Positions 1 to 5,923 of a DNA stretch of 6,145 nt are shown here, piece by piece (within the stretch, counting starts at the first letter, position 1; each line of letters opens with the position of its first letter). The notes under the pieces were generated by a model. That model was not told where the DNA came from. It saw nothing but the letters and a program-made list of their open reading frames with translations, and searched no databases. The translations under genes were made by a program, and so were the position numbers. Where the stretch lies: the NCBI GenBank assembly GCA_964292295.1, contig CAXYVC010000142.1:1-6145 (forward strand), written 5' to 3'. This DNA is from CAXYVC01 sp964292295 (lineage in GTDB: Bacteria; Acidobacteriota; Holophagae; Holophagales; Holophagaceae).

Positions 1-46
1 CCCCTGGGGGCGTACCATGGCCGCTTGCCTTCACGAAGGGGCGCGC

Positions 47-322
47 ATGAACGATGAAATGATTGGACGTGGCAAGGGCACGGTCTTCGTGCGGGTTGAG
101 GTTTGCAAGGGCTGCAGCTACTGCGTGGACTTCTGCCCCACCCACGCCCTCGACTTCTCCCGGGAATACAACCCCAAGGGCTACCACTACCCGGTGCTGG
201 CCCGCCCCGAGGCCTGCACGGGCTGCGACACCTGCGGCCTGATGTGTCCCGACTTCGCCATTTTCGGCATCCGATGGAAGGACCTCGAGGCGCGCCGGCA
301 GGCCGCCCAGGCCAAGGACTGA
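47..322 (+). CDS. korD: 2-oxoacid:ferredoxin oxidoreductase, delta (ferredoxin-like 2[4Fe-4S]) subunit
   Basis: This is a 91-residue protein with two complete ferredoxin motifs of the form CxxCxxCxxxCP, at Cys20/23/26/30 and Cys57/60/63/67. By analogy with bacterial 2[4Fe-4S] ferredoxins, the fourth Cys of each motif would ligate the other cluster. It is the expected small subunit passing electrons from the catalytic cluster of the beta subunit to free ferredoxin or another acceptor. Its length and its place directly before alpha, beta and gamma genes match the OorD/KorD subunit of the DABC-ordered 2-oxoglutarate enzymes. I chose the ATG at 47 because GAAGGGG (35-41) lies 5 bases upstream. 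An in-frame ATG at 17 would add 10 residues (MAACLHEGAR). It also has a G-rich run upstream, so it stays possible, and the frame is open to the window edge. The TGA is 19 bases before the alpha start, which supports one transcript. Confidence 0.9.
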   Translation: MNDEMIGRGKGTVFVRVEVCKGCSYCVDFCPTHALDFSREYNPKGYHYPVLARPEACTGCDTCGLMCPDFAIFGIRWKDLEARRQAAQAKD

Positions 323-331
323 AGGAACTTC

Positions 332-344
332 GGAGGACACCTTG
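332..344 (+). promoter_or_regulatory. Ribosome binding site and TTG start of korA
   Basis: GGAGGA at 332-337 is followed after 4-5 bases by TTG at 342-344. No ATG or GTG is suitably placed here, and the conserved alpha-subunit sequence begins shortly after this codon, so TTG is the likely start. A rare start behind a strong Shine-Dalgarno sequence may set alpha-subunit output relative to its neighbours. Confidence 0.75.
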
Positions 345-1505
345 AACGCTGATCCCAAGGGCGTGCTGACGGGCGTGCACTTCATCGACGGCGACCACGC
401 GGCCTGCGAGGGCGCGATCGCCGCGGGCTGCCGCTTCGTTGCGGGCTACCCCATCACGCCATCCACCGAGATCGTCGAGCGCTTCGCCCAGCGCATCCCC
501 ACCGTGGGCGGCGTCTTCATCCAGATGGAGGACGAACTCGCCTCCTCCATCGCCATCCAGGGCGCCGTGTGGAGCGGCCGGAAGGTCATGAACGTGACCT
601 CGGGCCCGGGCCTCAGCCTGATGATGGAGCACCTGGGCTACGCCTTCATCACCGAGACCCCCTGCGTGTGGGTGGACGTGCAGCGCGGCGGCCCCTCCAC
701 GGGCCTTCCCACCCTGCCCGCCCAGGCGGACATGATGCAGATCAAGTGGGGAAGCCACGGCGACTACGAGGTGATCGCCCTCGCCCCCAACAGCCCCCAG
801 GAGTGCTTCGACCTCATGATCAAGGCCTTCAACCTGTCCGAGACGTGGCGGGTGCCGGTCTTCCTCATGATGGACGAGGTCGTGGGCCACATGACCGAGC
901 GGGTGGAGATCCCCAAGGCCGAGGACATCGACATCGTCGAGCGCAAGTGGACGAGGAAGAAGCCCGGAGAATACAAGCTGTACGCGACCACGCCCGGCGA
1001 CATGGTGCCCGAGATGGTCAAGGCCGGAGACGGCTACCGCGTGCACGTCACGGGCCTCACCCACGACGAGCGCGGCTACCCGAAGATGGATCCCCCCACC
1101 CAGGATCAGCTGGTGCGGCGCCTGGTGGACAAGATCCGCCTGAACGCGGACCGGATCGTGGACGTGCGCGAGGACGGCGTGGAAGGCGCCGACGTGGTGG
1201 TGGTCTCCTTCGGCATCACCAGCCGCGTGGCCATGGCCGCCGTGGAGCAGGCCCGGGCCAAGGGCCTCAAGGTCGGCTACCTGCGCCTGGTCATCACCTG
1301 GCCCTTCCCCGCCTCCTGCATCGCCCGGCTCATCGACCAGGGCGTGAAGGCCTTCGTGGTGCCCGAGCTGAACCTGGGCCAGATGGCCCGCGAGGTGGAG
1401 CGCGCGGCCGGCGGCCGCGCCCGGGTGCGCGGCGTGACCCACGCGGGCGGCACGGTGCACGAACCCGGCGTCATCCTCGACGCGATCCTGGAGGCGGCGC
1501 GATGA
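342..1505 (+). CDS. korA: 2-oxoacid:ferredoxin oxidoreductase, alpha subunit (probable 2-oxoglutarate type)
   Basis: The 387-residue product has the short, unfused alpha-subunit layout. The pyrimidine-binding (Pyr/domain I) region begins with YPITP at residues 36-40. It continues with a conserved acidic stretch containing Glu65, then TSGPG (86-90) and GGPSTGLPT (116-124). A domain II-like region occupies the C-terminal half and ends in the characteristic PELNLGQ segment near 341-347. In this family the alpha subunit forms part of the TPP and substrate pocket with the beta subunit. The gamma domain is not fused to it and is supplied by a separate gene, as in Oor/Kor enzymes of epsilonproteobacteria and archaea. 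The family normally makes succinyl-CoA from 2-oxoglutarate in the cytoplasm, but branched-chain (Vor-like) substrates cannot be excluded by eye. It starts at TTG, and its stop overlaps the beta start in an ATGA. Confidence 0.93.
   Translation: MNADPKGVLTGVHFIDGDHAACEGAIAAGCRFVAGYPITPSTEIVERFAQRIPTVGGVFIQMEDELASSIAIQGAVWSGRKVMNVTSGPGLSLMMEHLGYAFITETPCVWVDVQRGGPSTGLPTLPAQADMMQIKWGSHGDYEVIALAPNSPQECFDLMIKAFNLSETWRVPVFLMMDEVVGHMTERVEIPKAEDIDIVERKWTRKKPGEYKLYATTPGDMVPEMVKAGDGYRVHVTGLTHDERGYPKMDPPTQDQLVRRLVDKIRLNADRIVDVREDGVEGADVVVVSFGITSRVAMAAVEQARAKGLKVGYLRLVITWPFPASCIARLIDQGVKAFVVPELNLGQMAREVERAAGGRARVRGVTHAGGTVHEPGVILDAILEAAR
1490..1505 (+). promoter_or_regulatory. korB ribosome binding site and ATGA stop/start overlap
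   Basis: GGAGG at 1490-1494 lies inside the end of korA, 7 bases before the ATG at 1502. ATGA at 1502-1505 holds both the korB start and the korA stop. This fixes the korB start, although its frame stays open much further upstream, and it indicates translational coupling of the two catalytic subunits. Confidence 0.85.
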
Positions 1506-2398
1506 GCCTGGAGAACACCTGCAAGCTCCCCTTCGACGCGGAATCCGGCACGGACAACCCGGTGCTGCCCTTCCTGCGCCAGGACCGCATCCCCCACATC
1601 TGGTGCCCCGGCTGCGGCATCGGCAGCTCGGTCAACGCCTTCTGCCGCGCGCTCGCCGAGAGCGGCCTGGACCTGGACAAGGTGGCCATCGTCTCCGGCA
1701 TCGGCTGCACCGGCCGCACGGCGGGCTACCTGAACCTGGACAGCTTCCACACCACCCACGGGCGGGCCATCCCCTTCGCGACGGGCCTGAAGCTCGGCAA
1801 CCCGGAGCTGAACGTGGTGGTCTACTCCGGTGACGGCGACCTCTTCGCCATCGGCGGCAACCACTTCTTCCACGCCGCCCGGCGCAACATGGACCTGCTG
1901 GTCGTCTGCGTGAACAACTTCACCTACGGCATGACCGGCGGCCAGGTGGCTCCCACCACGCCCCTGGGCCCCACCCAGACGACCATGCCCTTCGGCAACT
2001 TCGAGCAGCCCTTCAACCTGCCCTTCATCGCGGATGCCTGCGGCGCCGTGTACGTGGCCCGCTGGACCGTCTTCCACGTGCGCCAGCTCGCCAAGGCCAT
2101 GAAGGAGGCCCTCGGCAAGAAGGGGTTCCGCTTCATCGAGGTGATGAGCCCCTGCCCCACGCTCTACAGCCGCCGCAACAAGCTGGGGGACGGCGTGGAC
2201 CAGGTGAAGTATTTCAAGGAGAAGAGCGTCATCCGCAACGGCGCCGACACCAAGGAGGCCGCCCTCGGCTTCCAGAGCGACATCGTGGTGGGCACCTTCG
2301 TGGACCGGGAGCGCCCCACGTGGCTCGACGCCATGAACGGGCACTTCTCGTCGGTGCTCGGGGAGCGCTTCCAGCCTTACGGAGTGCAGCATGGCTAA
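1502..2398 (+). CDS. korB: 2-oxoacid:ferredoxin oxidoreductase, beta (TPP-binding) subunit
   Basis: This 298-residue subunit binds the thiamine diphosphate/Mg site and the proximal [4Fe-4S] cluster. The four expected cluster cysteines are visible: Cys35 and Cys38 in WCPGCG, Cys69 in GIGCTGR and Cys218 in SPCPT. The TPP motif starts at GDGD (110-113) and ends at NN (138-139), followed by YGMTGGQ (142-148), all typical of the beta subunits of this family. The length is normal. The enzyme would decarboxylate the 2-oxoacid on TPP and hand electrons through the cluster to the delta subunit. The frame is open back to about 569, but that extension is an out-of-frame reading of korA. The real N-terminus is MSLENTC. 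Its last 8 bases overlap korC. Confidence 0.95.
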   Translation: MSLENTCKLPFDAESGTDNPVLPFLRQDRIPHIWCPGCGIGSSVNAFCRALAESGLDLDKVAIVSGIGCTGRTAGYLNLDSFHTTHGRAIPFATGLKLGNPELNVVVYSGDGDLFAIGGNHFFHAARRNMDLLVVCVNNFTYGMTGGQVAPTTPLGPTQTTMPFGNFEQPFNLPFIADACGAVYVARWTVFHVRQLAKAMKEALGKKGFRFIEVMSPCPTLYSRRNKLGDGVDQVKYFKEKSVIRNGADTKEAALGFQSDIVVGTFVDRERPTWLDAMNGHFSSVLGERFQPYGVQHG

Positions 2399-2939
2399 GA
2401 CCGAACTCCGCGTGGGCGGCCTCGGGGGCCAGGGGGTGATCCTCTGCGCCTCCATCATCGGCAAGGCCGCCGCGCTCTACGGCGGCAAGCACGCCACCCT
2501 CATCCAGGCCTTCGGCCCTGAGGCCCGGGGCAGCGCCTGCAGCGCCCAGGTCACGGTCGCGGACGCCCCCATCGGCTACCCCTACGTGAAGCAGCCGGAC
2601 ATCCTGGTGGTCATGAGCCAGGACGCCTTCAACCAGTTCGTCCCCGCCCTGAAGCCCGGCGGGCTGGTGCTCTACGAGGAGGAGCTGGTCCAGGTGGACG
2701 GGCGCCTGCCCGAAGGCGTGCGAGGCTTTGCCATCCCCGCCACCCGCTTCGCGGAGGAGCTGGGCCGCCGCCTGGTGCTGAACATCGTGATGGTGGGCTT
2801 CTTCGCCGGCATCACGGGGCTGCTCTCCTTCGAGGCCGTAGAGCGCGCGGTGAAGGACTCGGTGCCCAAGGGCACGGAGGATCTGAATCTGAAGGCCCTG
2901 CGCCGGGGCTTCGAGCACGGGCGCGCGCTCGCGCAGTAG
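2391..2939 (+). CDS. korC: 2-oxoacid:ferredoxin oxidoreductase, gamma subunit
   Basis: The 182-residue product has the gamma-subunit signature: a glycine-rich loop GGLGGQGV near residues 9-16 and FGPEARGSACSAQV near 41-54. A Rossmann-like remainder follows (for example QPDILVVMSQDAF). In this family the gamma subunit carries domain III and takes part in holding CoA and assembling the alpha-beta pair. Its size fits stand-alone KorC/OorC. Translation starts at ATG 2391 inside korB, with GGAG at 2381-2384 and a 6-base spacer, which again suggests coupling. It completes the korDABC set. Its TAG lies 5 bases from the stop of the convergent gene on the other strand, and I see no hairpin with a T-run that could end transcription. 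Confidence 0.93.
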   Translation: MAKTELRVGGLGGQGVILCASIIGKAAALYGGKHATLIQAFGPEARGSACSAQVTVADAPIGYPYVKQPDILVVMSQDAFNQFVPALKPGGLVLYEEELVQVDGRLPEGVRGFAIPATRFAEELGRRLVLNIVMVGFFAGITGLLSFEAVERAVKDSVPKGTEDLNLKALRRGFEHGRALAQ

Positions 2940-2944
2940 CCCTT

Positions 2945-4102
2945 TCAGGCCAGCAGGCGGTCCACCGCCCGGCCCAGGCCGCTTCCATAGGGGCTTCGCG
3001 CCAGGCTCTTGGCCACCGCCGCCAGCAGGGAACTGCGGGTCTCCGCCGCGAGCCCGGGCGCCAGATCCGCGGCCGCGGCCACGGCCAGCAGCTGGGCGCC
3101 GTGGCCGGGCTGGGGGTCCGCGGTGCTGGCGGCCTCCGCGAGGACGGCCAGCGCCGCCTCCCAGCCCCGGGCGGCCTCCAGCAGGGGCACCGCCGCCATC
3201 GCCGCCTCGGCCTCGCCGTCCAGGAGCGCATCCAGCAGCGCCTGCGCGGGGTCGGCGCTAGGGGCCGGCGCGCGGGGCACCATGCGGTCCTCCGGCTCCT
3301 CGGAGGGGAAGAAGTTGATGAGGGCCGCGGCCTGGGCCCACACCGCGGGCACGGCGACGGCCATGCGGTCCGCCGCGGCCAGGTAGACCAGGAGCCAGGC
3401 CGTGCGCCCCTCCAGCTCCGGGCGGGCGTCCACCATGCGCGCCGTGGCGGCGCGCGCAAGGGCGTCGCGCAGGCGCTCCGGGCCTTCTCCCGCCCGCAGA
3501 CACCCGCACACGGCATCCAGCGCCTCCAGGTGGCTTCCGTCGCACACGGCGCGGGCGAGGTCGCCCCCAGGCGCCGGGCCTTCCCCGGCCTCGAGGCGGC
3601 GGACGACGCGCGCGTGCCAGCTGCGGTCCCGGGGCTCCGCCTCCGCCAGCCAGGCGGTCAGGTCCAGAAGGACGGGGAGCCCCCCGCCCAGGGCGCGTTC
3701 CAGGTCCTGAAGCTGACAGGCCACCACGCCCTTGTGCCCCACGTTCACCATGTCCGGCGCACAGAGGCGCAGCACGGCCTCGAAATCCGCCTCCGCCGGG
3801 GCCCAGGGCGGCAGGCCGTCCCGGCGCCGGGCCTCGCCCGCGAAGGCGTGAAGCTGGGTGGCGAGGGGCCGCAGGGAGGAGACTTCGGCCAGGTGCGGGC
3901 GCAGGCGGGAGGCCGCCCCGAGCCCCAGGGGGCCCCGCGGGACGAGCGGCAGGGCGGCCTCCCAGGCCACCGCCGGGACCAGCCGCTCCACCGCCGTGCG
4001 CACGGCCGCCTCCGCGCCAACCTCCCGCACCCGCTGCACGAAGGCCTCGAAGAAGGCCGCGCTGGGGGCCTGCAGCTCCCCTTCCCAGGTTCCCTCCGCC
4101 AT
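2945..4102 (-). CDS. Uncharacterised Ala/Leu-rich helical protein, 385 aa
   Basis: I do not recognise this protein. It has no signal peptide, no long hydrophobic membrane segment and no classical nucleotide-binding loop. It is dominated by Ala, Leu, Glu and Arg in amphipathic helix-like stretches, with a Pro-rich linker near 276-284. The most distinctive segment is NVGHKGVVACQLQDLERALG at residues 120-139. Three stretches share a layout of a His followed about 20-25 residues later by a Leu-rich helix (around His123, His191 and His334). This resembles a degenerate helical repeat, but that is my reading by eye. The start is ATG 4102, with GGAG at 4111-4108 and a 5-base spacer. It lies 2 bases after the stop of the 204-aa gene, so the two are co-translated. 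The frame is open back to 4678, but that part reads over the 204-aa gene in another frame. It is the last gene of the minus-strand cassette and ends with TGA against korC. It is probably a soluble cytoplasmic protein. Confidence 0.75.
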   Translation of the reverse strand: MAEGTWEGELQAPSAAFFEAFVQRVREVGAEAAVRTAVERLVPAVAWEAALPLVPRGPLGLGAASRLRPHLAEVSSLRPLATQLHAFAGEARRRDGLPPWAPAEADFEAVLRLCAPDMVNVGHKGVVACQLQDLERALGGGLPVLLDLTAWLAEAEPRDRSWHARVVRRLEAGEGPAPGGDLARAVCDGSHLEALDAVCGCLRAGEGPERLRDALARAATARMVDARPELEGRTAWLLVYLAAADRMAVAVPAVWAQAAALINFFPSEEPEDRMVPRAPAPSADPAQALLDALLDGEAEAAMAAVPLLEAARGWEAALAVLAEAASTADPQPGHGAQLLAVAAAADLAPGLAAETRSSLLAAVAKSLARSPYGSGLGRAVDRLLA

Positions 4103-4104
4103 GT

Positions 4105-4719
4105 TCACTCCGGGATGCGCCACGCCTCGCACAGCGCGCGGTTCCAATGGTGCTCCCAGGCCCGCTTCCACACCGGTCCCCCCTCGGGGATGCCGGCCTC
4201 GGCCAGGCGGGCCCGCAGTTCCGCCCGCCGCGCCTCGGCTCCCGGCCCGAGGGCCTGCTCGGCCAGGGCCATGAGCGCCCGGAAGGCCTGGCGCTGGGCG
4301 TCGAAGTGGTCCAGGAAGGCCGGGCTGTCCGGGGCGGGGGCCGAAGCCTGGAGGCGGCGCCAGGCCTCCAAGGCCGCCCCCGCCTCCAGGCTGCTCCGCA
4401 GGGGCTCCGAGATGCCTTCCCACCCGGCGGGAGCGGGGCCGTCGTCCCCCGCGCGTTTGAGCGCCTCGCGCAGCCGGGTGGCCTTCCGCACGTCCCGCTC
4501 CAGGTGGGAAAGGGCCACGAAGCTCCGGGGCCGCGCCCGCTTCGCCCGGCGCTCGAAGTAGGCGCCCATGGCCGCCACCAAGGCCTCGGCGGGCACCCCC
4601 TCCCGCGCCCAGGCCTCCGCCTGGAGGAAGTCCTCCCGGCTCAGGAAGGCGCTCCGTCCGTGCAGATGGAAGGCCCACTCGGCCTCGATCCAGTCCAGCT
4701 CCTCGCGGCTGTAGGCCAT
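4105..4719 (-). CDS. Uncharacterised helical protein, 204 aa
   Basis: I cannot name this gene with confidence. The predicted protein is strongly charged and helical, with no signal peptide or membrane segment. The N-terminal half (residues 1-90) has an SREDF...W...GVP...LVAAMGAYFERR arrangement followed by SFVALSHLERDV. It loosely recalls a helical domain of uncharacterised proteins in Geobacter-like and acidobacterial genomes, which is a recollection and not a search result. The C-terminal part (about 133-204) is another helical block rich in Glu, Arg and Trp, ending KRAWEHHWNRALCEAWRIPE. The ATG at 4719 lies 8 bases after the stop of the lipoprotein gene, and I find no Shine-Dalgarno sequence before it, so it may depend on coupling to that gene. 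It is followed 2 bases later by the 385-aa gene. The frame is open upstream to 5070, but that extension is an out-of-frame reading of the lipoprotein gene. Confidence 0.75.
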   Translation of the reverse strand: MAYSREELDWIEAEWAFHLHGRSAFLSREDFLQAEAWAREGVPAEALVAAMGAYFERRAKRARPRSFVALSHLERDVRKATRLREALKRAGDDGPAPAGWEGISEPLRSSLEAGAALEAWRRLQASAPAPDSPAFLDHFDAQRQAFRALMALAEQALGPGAEARRAELRARLAEAGIPEGGPVWKRAWEHHWNRALCEAWRIPE

Positions 4720-4727
4720 GCAGAGGA

Positions 4728-5063
4728 TCAGGGCCGACGCTTGGGCGTCATCAGGGTCCCGTCGCTGAGCACCAGCGCCTCGCCGTTCCAGCCCTTGAAG
4801 TCCTCGGGCGGCAGCTCGGCGCGGGCGGTGCCGCGCAGCACGAAGACCCCCTCCGCCAGCAGCGCGCCGCTGCGGTCGTCGAAGACCTTCATGGCCCAGC
4901 CCTCGTCCTTCTTGCCCTGGTCCAGGATGAACACGCCCGCCTTCCGGTCGCCCGCCCAGAAGGCCTCCGCGGGCACCTGGGCCGGGCGCTTCGGGGCCCG
5001 GGGCTTGCAACCCGCCAGGGAGGCGGCGAGACAGACGGCGATCGGCAGGGCGGTCCAGCGCAT
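4728..5063 (-). CDS. Small predicted lipoprotein, 111 aa
   Basis: The N-terminus is a typical lipoprotein signal: MR, a hydrophobic stretch (about residues 5-17) and the lipobox LAGC with the lipidated Cys at 19. Lys follows at +2, which by Escherichia coli rules would not retain it in the inner membrane. A basic, Pro-containing linker (20-30) leads to about 80 residues that alternate short hydrophobic strands and turns, for example AGVFILD, WAMKVFDD and EGVFVLRG, suggesting a small beta-rich periplasmic domain. I recognise no family. The ATG at 5063 is chosen because the signal peptide begins there and GGAGGAG lies 6 bases upstream. The frame extends to 5120, but that would bury the signal peptide and run through the intergenic gap. 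It is the first gene of the minus-strand cassette and lies head to head with map. Confidence 0.8.
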   Translation of the reverse strand: MRWTALPIAVCLAASLAGCKPRAPKRPAQVPAEAFWAGDRKAGVFILDQGKKDEGWAMKVFDDRSGALLAEGVFVLRGTARAELPPEDFKGWNGEALVLSDGTLMTPKRRP

Positions 5064-5124
5064 GGGGCACTCCTCCGGCGGGATTGTACCCCGCGCGCTA
5101 GACTGGCTGGGAGGGAGCACTGGC
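5064..5124. promoter_or_regulatory. Divergent intergenic region (lipoprotein gene / map) with a possible minus-strand -10 box
   Basis: These 61 bases between two divergent start codons must contain the promoters for both units unless they lie inside the genes. On the minus strand TACAAT (5088-5083) matches the TATAAT consensus at five of six positions, but no -35-like sequence lies 17 bases upstream. It would also place the transcript start near the Shine-Dalgarno sequence at 5076. On the plus strand TAGACT (5099-5104) is a weaker -10 candidate, likewise without a -35. I see no clear operator palindrome. Confidence 0.3.
5070..5076 (-). promoter_or_regulatory. Strong Shine-Dalgarno of the lipoprotein gene
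   Basis: Read on the minus strand, GGAGGAG is followed by the spacer TGCCCC and the ATG at 5063. It is the best ribosome binding site of the three cassette genes and decides the start at the signal-peptide methionine. Confidence 0.75.
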
Positions 5125-5127
5125 GTG
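5110..5127 (+). promoter_or_regulatory. Ribosome binding site and GTG start of map
   Basis: GGAGGGAG at 5110-5117 is followed by a 7-base spacer and GTG at 5125-5127. The only upstream in-frame ATG, at 5062, would add 21 residues unlike the family and would overlap the divergent gene start. GTG 5125 is therefore the likely initiation codon. Confidence 0.75.
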
Positions 5128-5919
5128 GCCTACCGCGAACACATCCGCTACAAGAGCCGCAAGGAGATCGAGAAGCTGCGCGAGGCGGGCCGCCTGGCCG
5201 CCAACGCGCTGCGGGTGGCCGCCCGGGGCGCGAAGGCCGGCGTGAGCCTGCTGGAGGTCGACAAGCTCGCCGAGCACTACATCCGCAAGCAGGGCGGCAC
5301 GCCGAACTTCAAGGGCTACCACGGCTTCCCCGCCACCCTCTGCCTTTCGGTCAACGACCGGGTGGTGCACGGCATCCCCAACGACTACCGCCTGCAGGAG
5401 GGCGACGTGCTCGCCATCGACTGCGGCGCCAAGCTGGACGGCTTCCACGGCGACACCTGCCTGACCGTGGGCGTGGGCCAGGTGGGCGAGGAGGCCCTGC
5501 GCCTCATGCGGGACTGCCGGGAGGGCATGCTGCTGGGCGTCGGCCACTGCCGGCCGGGCCTGCGCCTGGGCGACATGGCCAGCGCCGTGCAGGACTTCGC
5601 GGAGTCGCGGGGCTACAGCGTGGTGCGCGAGTACATCGGCCACGGCATCGGGAGGGACCTTCACGAGGACCCCCAGGTGGTCTTCGCGGACCAGCGCCCG
5701 GGCACCGGCTTCCGCATGGAACCCGGCATGGTCATCACCATCGAGCCCATCTTCAACCTGGGCACCCACCGCTGCCTGGTGGAGAGCGACGGCTGGACCG
5801 TGCGCACCGCGGACGGCCGGATCAGCGCCCAGTTCGAGCACACCGTCGCCGTCACCAAGGACGGCCCGGACATCCTGAGCCTCCCCGACCCCGAGTTCGT
5901 CATGGACTTCGAGGCCTAG
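5125..5919 (+). CDS. map: Type I methionine aminopeptidase
   Basis: The 264-residue enzyme would remove the initiator methionine from new proteins in the cytoplasm. It has the pita-bread fold signature with all five metal ligands: Asp99 in AIDCG, Asp110 in FHGDT, His173 in GHGIG, Glu207 in TIEP and Glu238 in FEHT. His82 in VVHGIP and His180 in LHEDP correspond to the conserved substrate-binding histidines of the Escherichia coli enzyme. The length matches the bacterial type Ia form, and there is no N-terminal zinc-finger extension. Family resemblance begins almost at once after the start (SRKEIEKLREAGRLAA). Initiation is at GTG behind a good ribosome binding site. ispE follows after 4 bases, so the two probably share a transcript. 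map is often next to secY or ribosomal protein genes, which are not seen here. Confidence 0.96.
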   Translation: MAYREHIRYKSRKEIEKLREAGRLAANALRVAARGAKAGVSLLEVDKLAEHYIRKQGGTPNFKGYHGFPATLCLSVNDRVVHGIPNDYRLQEGDVLAIDCGAKLDGFHGDTCLTVGVGQVGEEALRLMRDCREGMLLGVGHCRPGLRLGDMASAVQDFAESRGYSVVREYIGHGIGRDLHEDPQVVFADQRPGTGFRMEPGMVITIEPIFNLGTHRCLVESDGWTVRTADGRISAQFEHTVAVTKDGPDILSLPDPEFVMDFEA

Positions 5920-5923
5920 GGGC

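Noticed and set aside
569..1501. Long open extension upstream of korB in the same frame
   Set aside because: It is an out-of-frame reading of korA with Arg/Gly/Pro/His-rich composition. The family N-terminus and a good ribosome site place the korB start at 1502.
1277..2464. 395-codon open frame on the minus strand opposite korA/korB/korC
   Set aside because: It lies over three clearly conserved genes. Its composition (Ala, Gly, Val, His, Glu-rich, no motif) is what a GC-rich antisense frame gives.
2921..2934. GCGCG-CGCT-CGCGC hairpin near the end of korC as a terminator
   Set aside because: It has a five-base stem, lies inside the coding region and has no T-run after it, so it is expected by chance in such GC-rich sequence.
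2812..3516. Minus-strand frame of 234 codons overlapping korC and the 385-aa gene
   Set aside because: It is very rich in Arg, Pro and Trp, runs antisense into korC, and conflicts with the better minus-strand gene in another frame.
3101..4561. 486-codon open frame on the plus strand opposite the unknown cassette
   Set aside because: It is low-complexity Arg/Gly/Pro/Ala-rich sequence with no recognisable motif. It crosses the boundary between two minus-strand genes that have sensible starts, stops and spacing, so it is most likely an antisense shadow.
5061..5064. CATG offering overlapping ATG starts on both strands
   Set aside because: Only the minus-strand ATG has a ribosome site and a sensible N-terminus. 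The plus-strand ATG would give map a 21-residue leader without family support.
4147..5124. Long in-frame extension upstream of map on the plus strand
   Set aside because: It reads antisense through the lipoprotein and 204-aa genes and bears no resemblance to aminopeptidase N-termini. GTG 5125 with its ribosome site fits the family.
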